Notes: a model not told the origin generated them from the sequence alone. Counted from the first letter of the stretch, positions 35,663 to 42,955 are shown. The stretch: 64,000 nucleotides of DNA from Clostridiales bacterium (GCA_004556155.1 SFIM01000011.1:1-64000), one strand, 5' to 3'. A program made the numbers and translations.

Positions 35663-35719
35663 GAGATTTTGACTGAAAAATTACCGATTTGTACAACTTG
35701 GTAGGACTTCATACAAATT

Positions 35720-36523
35720 CTATTCGGGAATGTGCAGCAATCGCTCGCTTTGCAGCCTGGCAAGGTCGATATCGGGGACGTTCAGCCAAAGATGATAACG
35801 GCTTGAGGCGTCATCAGGCGTCAGGGAAGCGTCGCAAAGCAGGCTTTCTTCAGCCAGGCGGCGCGTCAATTGCCGCACCGCGCCCTCGTTTCCATCCAGC
35901 ACTAGCGTAGCCGCAGGCAGCAGGGAGCGGATAGCTTGCTTCAAAAATACATAATGCGTGCAGCCAAGCACCACGGCGGTGGGCGCGCGGCCATCGGCCA
36001 GATAGGGCGCGAATTTTTCCGTCAGGTAGGCGCGCACGGCAGGGGTGTCGATTTCGCCGCGCTCAACAAAATCCATCAGCCCTGGGCAAGGCAGCGATAC
36101 GGCGCGCTCACCATAGCTATTATACAGGCGATGGTATTTTTCACTGGCCAGCGATACGGGCGTAGCCAGCACCAGAATCTGTCCCTCGGGGCATTGATCG
36201 TGCGCCAGCTTCAGCGCCGGCTCCATGCCGATGATAATCAGCTGTGGGTATTTTTCACGCAGCTGGGCGGCGGCGGCGCAGGTGGCGGTATTGCAGGCGA
36301 TGACCAGCGCCTTCACACCTTGATCGAGCAATTGCTTGGCGACGCGATCCGCGCAGGCGCGCACCTCCTCCTCGCTTTTGGTGCCGTAGGGGGCGTTGGC
36401 GATATCGCCATAATATATGAAGCGCTCGCCAGGAAGCAGGCGCAGCGCTGTGCGCAATACGCTTAACCCGCCCACGCCGCTGTCAAATATGCCGATGGGC
36501 AGATTTTTCCGTTCGGTATCCAT
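35720..36523 (-). CDS. murI: Glutamate racemase
   Basis: 267 residues with the family start IGIFDSGVGGLSVLR, YYGDIANAPYGTKSEEE near residue 38, the first catalytic Cys in IACNTATCAAA (about residue 77) and the second in VLGCTHYVFLKQAI (about residue 188). It interconverts L- and D-glutamate to supply D-Glu for peptidoglycan stem peptides. The length is normal. ATG follows AAAGGAG at an 11-nt spacing, and the gene has its own promoter. A weak A/T-rich inverted repeat lies beyond the stop (35687-35718), too weak to call a terminator. Confidence 0.96.
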   Translation of the reverse strand: MDTERKNLPIGIFDSGVGGLSVLRTALRLLPGERFIYYGDIANAPYGTKSEEEVRACADRVAKQLLDQGVKALVIACNTATCAAAAQLREKYPQLIIIGMEPALKLAHDQCPEGQILVLATPVSLASEKYHRLYNSYGERAVSLPCPGLMDFVERGEIDTPAVRAYLTEKFAPYLADGRAPTAVVLGCTHYVFLKQAIRSLLPAATLVLDGNEGAVRQLTRRLAEESLLCDASLTPDDASSRYHLWLNVPDIDLARLQSERLLHIPE

Positions 36524-36549
36524 GCAAATAAACGCTCCTTTCCGTTTCT

Positions 36550-36578
36550 ATTATAATGCCAAGCGCGTACGTATGCAA
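36550..36578 (-). promoter_or_regulatory. Promoter of murI
   Basis: Minus strand TTGCAT (36573-36578), 17 bp, TATAAT (36550-36555). Confidence 0.75.
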
Positions 36579-36581
36579 GAA

Positions 36582-36608
36582 AAACAAAAAGCCGCCCAAC
36601 AGGCGGCG
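36582..36608 (-). terminator. Terminator after spoIIP
   Basis: Minus strand GCCGCC-tgttg-GGCGGC followed by TTTTTGTTTTTC. It separates spoIIP from murI, whose promoter begins immediately beyond. Confidence 0.88.
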
Positions 36609-36620
36609 TGAGGAACCCTT

Positions 36621-37553
36621 TTATTCGATCTGCCCATCCGCCAGCGCGCAGATAGCGTTTGCCAGGTAGGGCATGGCGGCCAGGGCTTCTTCCAATGTGT
36701 TCTGGTTGTTGCCTACCTCGATCAGCACGCAGCAGGGCGCGACATGCTGATTATACCGCCCGCTTTTCAGGCTGACAGGGCGGCAGATGCCCTCGCATTG
36801 CAGGTTCAGCCGGTTGGTCAGCGTTTGAGCAATGGTACGGTTGCTTTCCCAGTCGGGCTTGATATCATAGCCCGCGCCAGTCTGCCCGGTGCCCTTGCCG
36901 ATAAGCATCAGCAGCCGCGCCGACGCGCCGCTGGGCGTATCGACGGTGTTGGGGCCGTTGCCCTTGGAGTAAGCGTCGCGGTGCAGATCGATATACAGAT
37001 CATAGCTTTCGCCATTCTGCTGGCGTTTTTGCAGCATTTCCAGCGAGCGCTGATAGGCGGTGGACAGCTTGGGCGGCTCATAGGGCGTGGTATCATGGGT
37101 GACGCTTACGCCCGCATCGGTAAGCAGCTTGGTCAGGTAGCTGCCCACGGCCACTACGTTGCGGTCGGGGCTGCTGGTGCGCCATTTCTCCTTGGAGGTA
37201 TAGGGATAAGCTTCGGTGGCCGTATAGGCCTCGTAGGTGTGGGTATGATAGATCAGCACCCGAAACGCGCCGGGATGCGGCGTACTTTGCGCGCTGATAA
37301 CCTCCAGACGAAAGCCAGATTGCGGCTCAGCCGTAGGGGAAGGCGCAAGCGATGGCTGCGAGGCGGAGGGCGCGGGAGATATCACGGGCGGAGCCGCAAG
37401 GGTTGGGGTCGCCGTAGGCGCGGGAGAGGGGGAGATCGTTACCTCTGAAAAGATAGAAAAAACGGCGCTTTCCCCTCGCGCGGCGGGCGAGATGGAAAGC
37501 GTCAGGATCAGCGCCGCCGCCAGTACGGCAGCGCGCAGAAACGCTTTTTTCAC
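36621..37553 (-). CDS. spoIIP: Stage II sporulation protein P (SpoIIP)
   Basis: 310 residues from GTG 37553, which lies 8 nt after AAAGGAAG and gives a clean signal/anchor helix (KKAFLRAAVLAAALILTLSISPAA); upstream ATGs at 37574 and 37589 are in frame but less well placed. After a Pro/Ser-rich linker comes the SpoIIP domain: RVLIYHTHTYEAYTAT near residue 97 with the zinc-ligand His and Glu, YDLYIDLHRDAYSKG near residue 189, and VLIEVGNNQNTLEEA near the end. SpoIIP is an amidase and endopeptidase that cuts peptidoglycan during forespore engulfment together with SpoIID. It follows gpr by 55 bp, the usual gene pair in spore formers. Confidence 0.93.
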   Translation of the reverse strand: MKKAFLRAAVLAAALILTLSISPAARGESAVFSIFSEVTISPSPAPTATPTLAAPPVISPAPSASQPSLAPSPTAEPQSGFRLEVISAQSTPHPGAFRVLIYHTHTYEAYTATEAYPYTSKEKWRTSSPDRNVVAVGSYLTKLLTDAGVSVTHDTTPYEPPKLSTAYQRSLEMLQKRQQNGESYDLYIDLHRDAYSKGNGPNTVDTPSGASARLLMLIGKGTGQTGAGYDIKPDWESNRTIAQTLTNRLNLQCEGICRPVSLKSGRYNQHVAPCCVLIEVGNNQNTLEEALAAMPYLANAICALADGQIE

Positions 37554-37608
37554 AATGCAGACTTCCTTTCCCATGCGGACGGCATGCACAGCTTATATGT
37601 ATGCGCCG

Positions 37609-38532
37609 TCACAGGCCTTCATTCGTCAGCATCAGGATTTCCTCCCGGCTCAGCTGCGGCTGCAGGGCCAGATTCAGGCTCATGCCGATCACCTGCGAAA
37701 GCTCGGCTACCAGCTGATCGATTTCGCGCGGCGTAACCACCATTTCGCCCAGCGGCTGGCTGAGAATCCGCTGCGCCAGCGCGTACGCGGCGGCCTCGCG
37801 CTCGGAAGCGTCGGGATAATCGTCCAGAAGCTGCCGCAGCGCGTCGCGGATAATCACGCTGCCGTACACCACCGTCGGTACGCCCACGGCGATTACGGGT
37901 ACGCCCATGGTCTCTCGTGTGATGCCTGCGCGGTGGTTGCCTACCCCGCTGCCCGGCTGGATGCCGGTATCCGTCACCTGAATGACCGCGCCGATGCGGC
38001 GGCATTCGCGGGCGGAAAGCGCGTCGATGGCGATGATTGCGCAGGGCTTGGCATGCTCAGCAGCGCCCTGAACAAGGTCGGCCGTTTCCATGCCTGTTAC
38101 GCCCAGCACGCCGGGGGCCAGCGCGCATACGCCGCGCAGGCGGTCCAGCAGCGGCTGCGAAAGATGCCCGCGCAGGTGCCGCGTAACCAGCAGCGTTTCT
38201 ACCACCTGGCTGCCTAATTTATCGGAGGTAATGCGCCGGTTGCCCAGGCCTACGATCAGCACATCGCCATCAGGCGGCAGCAGGCTTTGCAGCGTATCCG
38301 CAATGGCTTGCGCCAGCTCCGCGCGCGCGGGCTGCGCCATCTGATGCAGCGGCGGAATTTCAAAGGTGATGTAGCGCCCACAGGGCTTTTGCAGCTGCCG
38401 TGCGGCCTCTTCGCTTTCGATGCGAACTTCGCAGCGTGCGCAGTCGCCCGCTTGGGTATTGATCACCTGCACGCCGGGAATGTCGGGATGATCCGCCGCG
38501 CGCTCCATGGCCAAATCGGTTCGATACTGCAT
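37609..38532 (-). CDS. gpr: Germination protease GPR
   Basis: 307 residues from ATG 38532, which has GGAGG 8 nt upstream. Diagnostic blocks: YRTDLAMERA at the N-terminus, ILIVGLGNRRITSDKLGSQVVE near residue 85 (family: GLGNxxxTPDxLGP), GVTGMETADLVQG near 130, and IDALSARECRRIGAVIQVTDTGIQPGSGVGNHRAG near 150-190. GPR is the aspartate-type protease that degrades small acid-soluble spore proteins on germination. The start lies right before the RTDLA processing region, so the N-terminal propeptide seen in Bacillus is very short here. The open frame continues upstream to 39357 but this part is the antisense of the neighbouring methyltransferase. Confidence 0.94.
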   Translation of the reverse strand: MQYRTDLAMERAADHPDIPGVQVINTQAGDCARCEVRIESEEAARQLQKPCGRYITFEIPPLHQMAQPARAELAQAIADTLQSLLPPDGDVLIVGLGNRRITSDKLGSQVVETLLVTRHLRGHLSQPLLDRLRGVCALAPGVLGVTGMETADLVQGAAEHAKPCAIIAIDALSARECRRIGAVIQVTDTGIQPGSGVGNHRAGITRETMGVPVIAVGVPTVVYGSVIIRDALRQLLDDYPDASEREAAAYALAQRILSQPLGEMVVTPREIDQLVAELSQVIGMSLNLALQPQLSREEILMLTNEGL

Positions 38533-38552
38533 CCGCCTCGCCTCCACAGGCG

Positions 38553-38582
38553 CAGGATGCCCGGACTGTTTATGTTTTATGC
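38553..38582 (-). promoter_or_regulatory. Possible forespore (sigma-G/F-type) promoter of gpr
   Basis: Minus strand GCATA (38578-38582), 18 bp, CATCCTG (38553-38559), compared with the sigma-G pattern GHATR ... CATNHTA. In Bacillus gpr is transcribed by forespore sigma factors. The match is short and could be chance. Confidence 0.35.
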
Positions 38583-38596
38583 TGTGGATCCTGTTA

Positions 38597-38625
38597 TTGC
38601 CATCCGTCCCGCGCCGTGGTATAAT
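38597..38625 (+). promoter_or_regulatory. Promoter of the RlmI-type methyltransferase
   Basis: TTGCCA (38597-38602), 17 bp, TATAAT (38620-38625), then AAAGGAGG before ATG 38656. Confidence 0.82.
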
Positions 38626-38655
38626 GGCACGCATGAATGCAAAGGAGGCGTGCAA

Positions 38656-39825
38656 ATGGCCATTGCGTATTTGAAATCGGGAAAGGAAGCCCGCGTGCTG
38701 CAGGGCAATCCCTGGGTGTTCCGCAGCGATATCGACCGGGTGTCGGGTGCATGGGAGCCGGGCGATGTGGTATCGGTCAAAAGTGCGCGCGGCCGCATGC
38801 TGGGCTGCGCCTTCTATAATCCGCAGTCGCAGATTTCGCTGCGCTTTGTGACCTTCCGGGATGAGCGCGTCAACGCTGATTTCATCCGCGCGCGCATTCA
38901 TCGCGCTGTGGAATACAGGCGGCTGTTTGCCGATATGCGCTCCTGCCGGCTGGTATACGCCGAATCGGATGGTCTGCCCGCGCTGATAGTGGATAGCTTT
39001 GGCGGCGTGCTGAGCGTGCAGTGCCTGTGCCTGGGTATGGAAAAATACAAGCAGACCATCATCGACGCGCTGGTGGATGAGCTGCATCCGGACGGCATTT
39101 ATGAGCGCGACGACGTGCCGGTGCGCGAGCTGGAGGGATTGCCCCAGCAGACGGGTCTGCTCTACGGCGATGTGCCCGATAAGGTGGAAATGCAGGAAAA
39201 CGGCGTGCGCTTTCTGGTGGATGTGAAGAACGGCCAGAAAACGGGCTTTTTCCTGGATCAAAAGGAGAACCGCGCGGCCATTGCGCCCTTTGTGCGCGGG
39301 CAGCGCGTGCTGGATTGCTTTACGCATACGGGCAGCTTTGCCCTGCATGCCGGCCACTATGGCGCGATCGAGGTGACGGGCGTGGATATTTCGGATTACG
39401 CCTGCGAGTGCGCGCGCGAAAACGCCGCGCTCAACGGCCTAAATAACGTGCAGTTTGTCGCGGCCAACGTGTTTGATCTGCTCAAGGAAAAGACGGCGGA
39501 GGGCGACCGCTATGATGTGATTATCCTGGATCCGCCCGCCTTTACAAAAACGCGTTCGGCGGTGGATGCGGCGGTGCGCGGCTATAAGGAAATCAACCTG
39601 CGCGCTATGAAGCTGCTGCGCGATGGGGGATACCTGATCACCTGCTCCTGCTCGCAGCATATTCTGCCGCAGATGTTCCAGGGCATCGTGCAGTCCGCCG
39701 CGGCCGATACGCACACACATTTGCAGCAGGTGGAGTTCCGCACCCAGGGCCGCGACCATCCCATCCTGCCTGCCTTGCCTGAAACGCAATATTTGAAATG
39801 CGGCATCTACCGGGTGGAGCGCTAA
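38656..39825 (+). CDS. Class I SAM-dependent rRNA methyltransferase (RlmI/RlmK-like, PUA domain)
   Basis: 389 residues from ATG 38656 behind AAAGGAGG. An N-terminal PUA-like domain (YLKSGKEARVLQGNPWVFRSDIDRV) is followed by a small EEHEE subdomain and a Rossmann methyltransferase: TGFFLDQKENRAAI near residue 196, VLDCFTHTGSFALHAG near residue 216 (SAM loop), VTGVDISDYACECARENAALNG, and VIILDPPAFTKTRSAV near residue 288 with the DPPA catalytic loop. Members methylate C5 of a cytidine in 23S rRNA (RlmI); without a Cys survey I keep the call at family level. It is divergent from gpr and precedes the tRNA. Confidence 0.92.
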   Translation: MAIAYLKSGKEARVLQGNPWVFRSDIDRVSGAWEPGDVVSVKSARGRMLGCAFYNPQSQISLRFVTFRDERVNADFIRARIHRAVEYRRLFADMRSCRLVYAESDGLPALIVDSFGGVLSVQCLCLGMEKYKQTIIDALVDELHPDGIYERDDVPVRELEGLPQQTGLLYGDVPDKVEMQENGVRFLVDVKNGQKTGFFLDQKENRAAIAPFVRGQRVLDCFTHTGSFALHAGHYGAIEVTGVDISDYACECARENAALNGLNNVQFVAANVFDLLKEKTAEGDRYDVIILDPPAFTKTRSAVDAAVRGYKEINLRAMKLLRDGGYLITCSCSQHILPQMFQGIVQSAAADTHTHLQQVEFRTQGRDHPILPALPETQYLKCGIYRVER

Positions 39826-39873
39826 GCTCCGCCCGGCCGCTGCAAAAAATACAGCGAAATTGGAAAAAAGTGA

Positions 39874-39902
39874 TTGACGCGCAGCCGGTTTTGTGATATA
39901 GT
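39874..39902 (+). promoter_or_regulatory. Promoter of tRNA-Ser
   Basis: TTGACG (39874-39879), 17 bp, TATAGT (39897-39902). Confidence 0.8.
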
Positions 39903-39976
39903 AATTCTTGCTGATGCGATGTAAGGCTCGACCGCCCTGCATTGATAGGCAGCGGAGCAATCCGCCAATTGAAAAT

Positions 39977-40069
39977 GGAGAAGTCGCCTAGTTTGGTCGA
40001 GGGCGCGCGACTGGAAATCGCGTAGGCGTCAAAAGCGTCTCGAGAGTTCGAATCTCTCCTTCTCCGCCA
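39977..40069 (+). tRNA. tRNA-Ser (anticodon GGA), CCA encoded
   Basis: A complete class II cloverleaf. Acceptor GGAGAAG pairs with CTTCTCC; the anticodon stem-loop is CGCGACTGGAAATCGCG with anticodon GGA; there is a long variable arm, and the T arm is GAGAGTTCGAATCTCTC. Discriminator G and encoded CCA end at 40069. GGA reads TCC/TCT serine codons. From the anticodon stem onward the 3' part doubles as the left attachment repeat of an integrated element, which has rebuilt the tRNA 3' end. Confidence 0.96.
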
Positions 40070-40070
40070 T
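40006..40070 (+). repeat. Left attachment repeat (attL) within tRNA-Ser
   Basis: 65 bp identical to 41466-41530. It runs from the anticodon stem (CGCGACTGG) to one base past CCA. Outside these limits the flanks differ on both sides. Confidence 0.92.
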
Positions 40071-40102
40071 AGGGGCTATGCTGCCCCAACCTTTCTTTGA
40101 TT

Positions 40103-40138
40103 CCCGGCTGTGTTGGTAGCGCAGCCGGGCTTTTTTTG
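40103..40138 (+). terminator. Terminator carried by the element just after tRNA-Ser
   Basis: CCCGGCTG (40103-40110) pairs with CAGCCGGG (40122-40129), then CTTTTTTT. It lies inside the element and replaces the tRNA's original terminator, now beyond the right repeat. Confidence 0.92.
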
Positions 40139-40147
40139 TGCTATAAT
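40139..40147 (+). promoter_or_regulatory. Extended -10 promoter of the element's HTH gene
   Basis: TGCTATAAT with no matching -35 box; it sits one base behind the terminator T run. A TSS near 40154 is expected. Confidence 0.6.
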
Positions 40148-40189
40148 GAGAACAAATATTCGCATTTGCGGACGCTGGAGGACTGCCTG

Positions 40190-40438
40190 ATGCATGATTA
40201 CCCCAACCTGATGACAATAATGCGCATGCGCGGAAAGTCGCGCAAGGACTGCGCCAAGGCCATTGGCTGCAACCGAACGACGCTGTACAAGAAGCTGCGT
40301 GGCCAGGCAGACTGGCGGCTGCAGGAGTGCCTGCCTGCCGGGGAGCGGCACACCGAACCCCGCGCGGACGGCAGGCTGCATGCAGGCTGCCGGCCGTGCG
40401 GGGTGTACAGGGGGCGGCCCTGTGGCCGGGGGCTGTAA
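40190..40438 (+). CDS. Small helix-turn-helix protein of the mini-element, possibly truncated
   Basis: 82 codons from ATG 40190, with GGAGG 8 nt upstream. The first 45 residues (MHDYPNLMTIMRMRGKSRKD, then CAKAIGCNRTTLYKKLRGQADWRL) look like a phage-repressor/Cro-type HTH common in Clostridial prophages. After about residue 48 the sequence turns into Arg/Gly/Cys-rich low-complexity residues coded by extremely GC-rich DNA and no longer resembles the normal dimerisation tail. This suggests that the gene was cut by the GC-rich segment and reads into it by chance until TAA. It may control integrase or act as excision factor; both are inference. Confidence 0.55.
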   Translation: MHDYPNLMTIMRMRGKSRKDCAKAIGCNRTTLYKKLRGQADWRLQECLPAGERHTEPRADGRLHAGCRPCGVYRGRPCGRGL

Positions 40439-40569
40439 GCCCCCCGGGAACACCCCCGAGGGCGTTTCCAGCCGAGCCTGGCCAACGGCGCGCGGCTGCG
40501 CGGCGGGGCCGCGAAAAAGAGCGGGCGGGGGGCAGGGAACGGCCTGCCATGCGAGGGGCCCCGCCCGCT
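40428..40569. other. Very GC-rich segment with strong nested hairpins
   Basis: GGGGGCT/AGCCCCC (40428-40444) covers the HTH gene stop. AGCGGGCGGGG (40520-40530) pairs perfectly with CCCCGCCCGCT (40559-40569), enclosing GGCAGG/CCTGCC (40531-40548). The base composition from about 40340 to 40670 is far above the rest of the window, and codon use in any frame is poor. It holds no recognisable gene. It may be a structured RNA, a recombination or replication site, or foreign DNA. Confidence 0.65.
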
Positions 40570-40684
40570 GCGGGCGAAGGCTGTGCCTGCAACGAACCCC
40601 GACGCGCAGCCGCCCAGAGCGAGCCCAGCGCGGCCGAAGCGCCCGCCCCCCGACGAAGCCCCCCCTGTATAAATAAATACCGCT

Positions 40685-41485
40685 TTGAACCATGTGCCGG
40701 AGGAAATGCTGGTAACGGAAGTTACCAGCGTTTCCCCGGCAATGTGGGAAGCTGCTCTGTGCGCCTGTGCGGCGCAGTACCCGCGCCAGGCGCAGCTGAT
40801 GCATGCAGCGCTGCGGAAGTGCTGGAATGATGGCCAGCGCCTGGGGCTAATCCCGCTGGATTATACGCCCTATAGAAACGTCCTTGTACCGAAACACCGG
40901 CCACGCCCTATAAATTACCTCTTGCCCGAGGAATTGTCAAGCTATGCCGCCGCAGCGCAGGCTACCCCTGCTGCCCTGCCGCTGCTGCTGATGCTGCTTT
41001 GCGGCCTGCGCCGAGGGGAAGCAATGGGCTTGAAATGGTTACAAATTGACGAACGTGGCATGCTAATGCGCATAGATTCGCAGCTTGTGAACGGCCATGA
41101 TGCGCCGCCCAAATCGCGCACTTCAGACCGATTAGTGCCAATTTGCGCTGAAATATTGACAATTATTAAGAAATTCGGTGACATTGATGAAAAATACTGC
41201 TATAATGGCGGTGTTGACCGGCTGTACGCCGCCCACAAGGCGGCTTTGGCTGCTGCTGGCATCAATGCCCACGTTACCCTGCACGGCCTGCGCCATAGCT
41301 GCGCAACCGCCGCACTGGCCAGCGGAGCGGATATAAAAACCGTTCAGCGGATCCTCGGCCATGCCACCTTTGCCATCACGGCGGATACCTATTGCCACGC
41401 GCTCCTGACCAGCGAGCGCCGCGCCATAGGGGCGCTTCTGACCTTTGCCAGCCATGCCGCTGCTACGCGACTGGAAATCGCGTAG
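40685..41485 (+). CDS. Tyrosine site-specific integrase of the tRNA-Ser mini-element
   Basis: 266 residues from TTG 40685, with GTG 40694 or ATG 40706 as alternatives; none has an ideally spaced SD. The catalytic domain is complete: Arg in LCGLRRGEAMGLKW (about residue 111), Lys in PPKSRTSDRLVPI, HxxR in LHGLRHSCATAAL (about residue 201), His in ILGHATFAITADTYCHALL and nucleophile Tyr in the same block. The N-terminal SAM-like DNA-binding domain is short (about 75 residues) and an arm-binding domain is missing. The last codons, R-L-E-I-A-stop, lie inside the right 65-bp repeat, so the protein's end is coded by the attachment site. A perfect hairpin (40708-40729) overlaps the start region. Confidence 0.85.
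   Translation: MNHVPEEMLVTEVTSVSPAMWEAALCACAAQYPRQAQLMHAALRKCWNDGQRLGLIPLDYTPYRNVLVPKHRPRPINYLLPEELSSYAAAAQATPAALPLLLMLLCGLRRGEAMGLKWLQIDERGMLMRIDSQLVNGHDAPPKSRTSDRLVPICAEILTIIKKFGDIDEKYCYNGGVDRLYAAHKAALAAAGINAHVTLHGLRHSCATAALASGADIKTVQRILGHATFAITADTYCHALLTSERRAIGALLTFASHAAATRLEIA
40708..40729. other. Perfect hairpin over the integrase start
   Basis: GCTGGTAAC and GTTACCAGC flank GGAA. It could hide the integrase start codons in mRNA or be an integrase-binding site. Confidence 0.6.
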
Positions 41486-41530
41486 GCGTCAAAAGCGTCT
41501 CGAGAGTTCGAATCTCTCCTTCTCCGCCAT
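41466..41530 (+). repeat. Right attachment repeat (attR)
   Basis: 65 bp identical to 40006-40070. It contains only the 3' part of a tRNA-Ser (no acceptor 5' strand or D arm), so it is not a second tRNA gene. Confidence 0.92.
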
Positions 41531-41551
41531 GAATACCGACATTAGTTGGTG

Positions 41552-41590
41552 CAAGCAAACTTATCCGAAAGGATAGGCTTGTTTGTTTTC
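41552..41590 (+). terminator. Probable original terminator of tRNA-Ser
   Basis: CAAGC...TTATCC-gaaa-GGATA..GCTTG followed by TTTGTTTTC. Its place just beyond attR fits the pre-integration arrangement. The rest of 41591-41765 holds no gene; it contains the inverted pair GAGGGTTG/CAACCCTC (around 41703-41755). Confidence 0.65.
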
Positions 41591-41765
41591 ATGCAAAAAT
41601 GCGTATTCCATACCTCTTTTGCCCTTTAGATTTGCAGGAATACACGAGAAGGCTCACAAATAGATTTTTCCTTCGCACACATGATAGATACGCTATTGCA
41701 AGGAGGGTTGATTTCAGCTTTTTACGCTTAATTTCTGTGGAATGGTGCAACCCTCTGCCCCAGAC

Positions 41766-41788
41766 ATAAAAACCCCGCCGAAGCGGGG
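41766..41788 (-). terminator. Terminator of the 41799 gene
   Basis: Minus strand CCCCGC-ttcg-GCGGGG followed by TTTTT. Confidence 0.92.
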
Positions 41789-41798
41789 AAATTGCGCC

Positions 41799-42434
41799 TT
41801 ATTCTGCAATGAACCCTTTTGCATTCAGTGCGGCCATGAGGGCTTCGTTCGCCGGGCCGGATACTGTACCGGTCTTGCTGACCGTGTAGTCGCCGATGAT
41901 ATAGGCGAAGCTGGGTGCGTTCTGGTATATAGCAGGCGCATCTATGAAGGCCTTGACGGCCTCTACCAGCGCTTTACGGCGCTCGCCGGTTACGTTGAAG
42001 GCCGCCTCCATATTCTCCGGCTCGTGGGCTGTGATGGTCGAATCCTGCGCGTTTAGCTCGGCAGAGATCTCTGTGCCCTGCGCAGCTGCTTCGGCAACTT
42101 CCGCCACGGGCTGGCCCTCGGCCTCTGCCTGCACCAATGCCGCCTGAAGCCCGGCTGTGATATGTTCTGGCACAAGCGCTTCCTCTGTCTTGGCTTTCCG
42201 AGTATTGCGCGTCCGTGCTTCCGGCCAGACTTTTGGCAGGATGCCTTCCTCAAACATGATCTTGAAAGTGATGGCTCCGGTAACCGGCACGCTGAATTCG
42301 AAGTCCTGATAAGGCAGTTTCTTAATTTCGTCGGGGATTTCGATGTTCTTGAAGCGCTTGACCTCCTTGCCGTTCTCGATGAAGCAAACCGGTACCGCAT
42401 CCCGAAGTTTCGCTGTGAGCTTTCCGCATTCCAT
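41799..42434 (-). CDS. Uncharacterised two-domain protein of mobile-element type
   Basis: 211 residues from ATG 42434, with GGGAGG 8 nt upstream. The N-terminal 85 residues (MECGKLTAKLRDAVPVCFIE, KRFKNIEIPDEIKKLPYQDF, VPVTGAITFKIMFEEGILP) form a compact mixed domain; a basic then Ala/Glu-rich linker follows. The last 60 residues (RRKALVEAVKAFIDAP, APSFAYIIGDYTVSKTGTVS, EALMAALNAKGFIAE) resemble a small domain I recall from many ICE- and phage-borne proteins of Firmicutes. No catalytic motif. It has its own terminator and sits in AT-richer, decayed surroundings between the mini-element and a LacI gene, consistent with a remnant of an older element. Confidence 0.65.
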   Translation of the reverse strand: MECGKLTAKLRDAVPVCFIENGKEVKRFKNIEIPDEIKKLPYQDFEFSVPVTGAITFKIMFEEGILPKVWPEARTRNTRKAKTEEALVPEHITAGLQAALVQAEAEGQPVAEVAEAAAQGTEISAELNAQDSTITAHEPENMEAAFNVTGERRKALVEAVKAFIDAPAIYQNAPSFAYIIGDYTVSKTGTVSGPANEALMAALNAKGFIAE

Positions 42435-42715
42435 GATGAATACCTCCCGTATTGTTGTGTGCCTCGCGGCTGAGTCACAGCTTACACACGGATGGTCAAA
42501 AAGCAAGCTCTAAACGGGCTCTTTATAAAAGAAATTTGTGGCTACTACATGCGCGCTAACCGTACTCCCATATTCCCATGTGACAGACCTATTTGGAAAA
42601 CAATTTATTTCCATAAAATTAACCATTCCAATAACATGGGAAATCAACGCCCCATGCTATTCAGCACTTCTTTTAGACATAGCTCTACATCGGTTGCTTG
42701 ACGATATAGCGCCCA

Positions 42716-42955
42716 TCATCGCATGATTTTGTCAGCATAGAATATATTGAATAATTTTATCTTCTCATCCTCAAGCTTTTGCATAGACTTTGACTGCTTG
42801 ACATCACAAAGCGTTTGCACGATGGTCTGCTCGTCCTTAAGCGCGGGGGATGAGGTGAAGACGTTGACTGGTCTGCCCTCATGCAGTGCCTGTTGGGCGG
42901 CGAACAGGATGGGCTGATTTGCGCCGTACAGGGTGATTCCCTTGCGGGCATGCGT
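42716..42955 (-). pseudogene. Possible coding remnant, unidentified
   Basis: On the minus strand a frame ending with TGA at 42716-42718 reads about 80 natural-looking residues (ITLYGANQPILFAAQQALHE ... SKSMQKLEDEKIKLFNIFYADK) but has no start codon or SD; upstream it runs into the LacI gene in another frame. It may be the 3' end of a lost gene. The neighbouring stretch 42435-42715 is AT-rich and shows no supported gene. Confidence 0.3.

Larger units (their letters stand above)
40006..41530 (+). mobile_element. 1.46-kb mini integrative element at tRNA-Ser
   Basis: Two perfect 65-bp direct repeats, one inside the tRNA and one downstream, bound a unit of 1,460 bp (repeat to repeat). Contents: a terminator, an extended -10 promoter, an 82-codon HTH gene, about 250 bp of very GC-rich structured DNA, and a tyrosine integrase that ends inside the right repeat. 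No replication, mobilisation or cargo gene is seen. It is either a minimal autonomous integron-like unit, a satellite, or the residue of a larger island after internal deletion. Confidence 0.88.

Noticed and set aside
35687..35718. Terminator after murI
   Set aside because: A 7-bp A/T-rich inverted repeat with no convincing T run; too weak to list.
38533..39357. N-terminal extension of gpr
   Set aside because: The frame is open but antisense to the methyltransferase; ATG 38532 has a good SD and matches the GPR start RTDLA.
41466..41530. Second tRNA-Ser gene
   Set aside because: Only the 3' part from the anticodon stem on is present; there is no acceptor 5' strand or D arm. It is the right attachment repeat.
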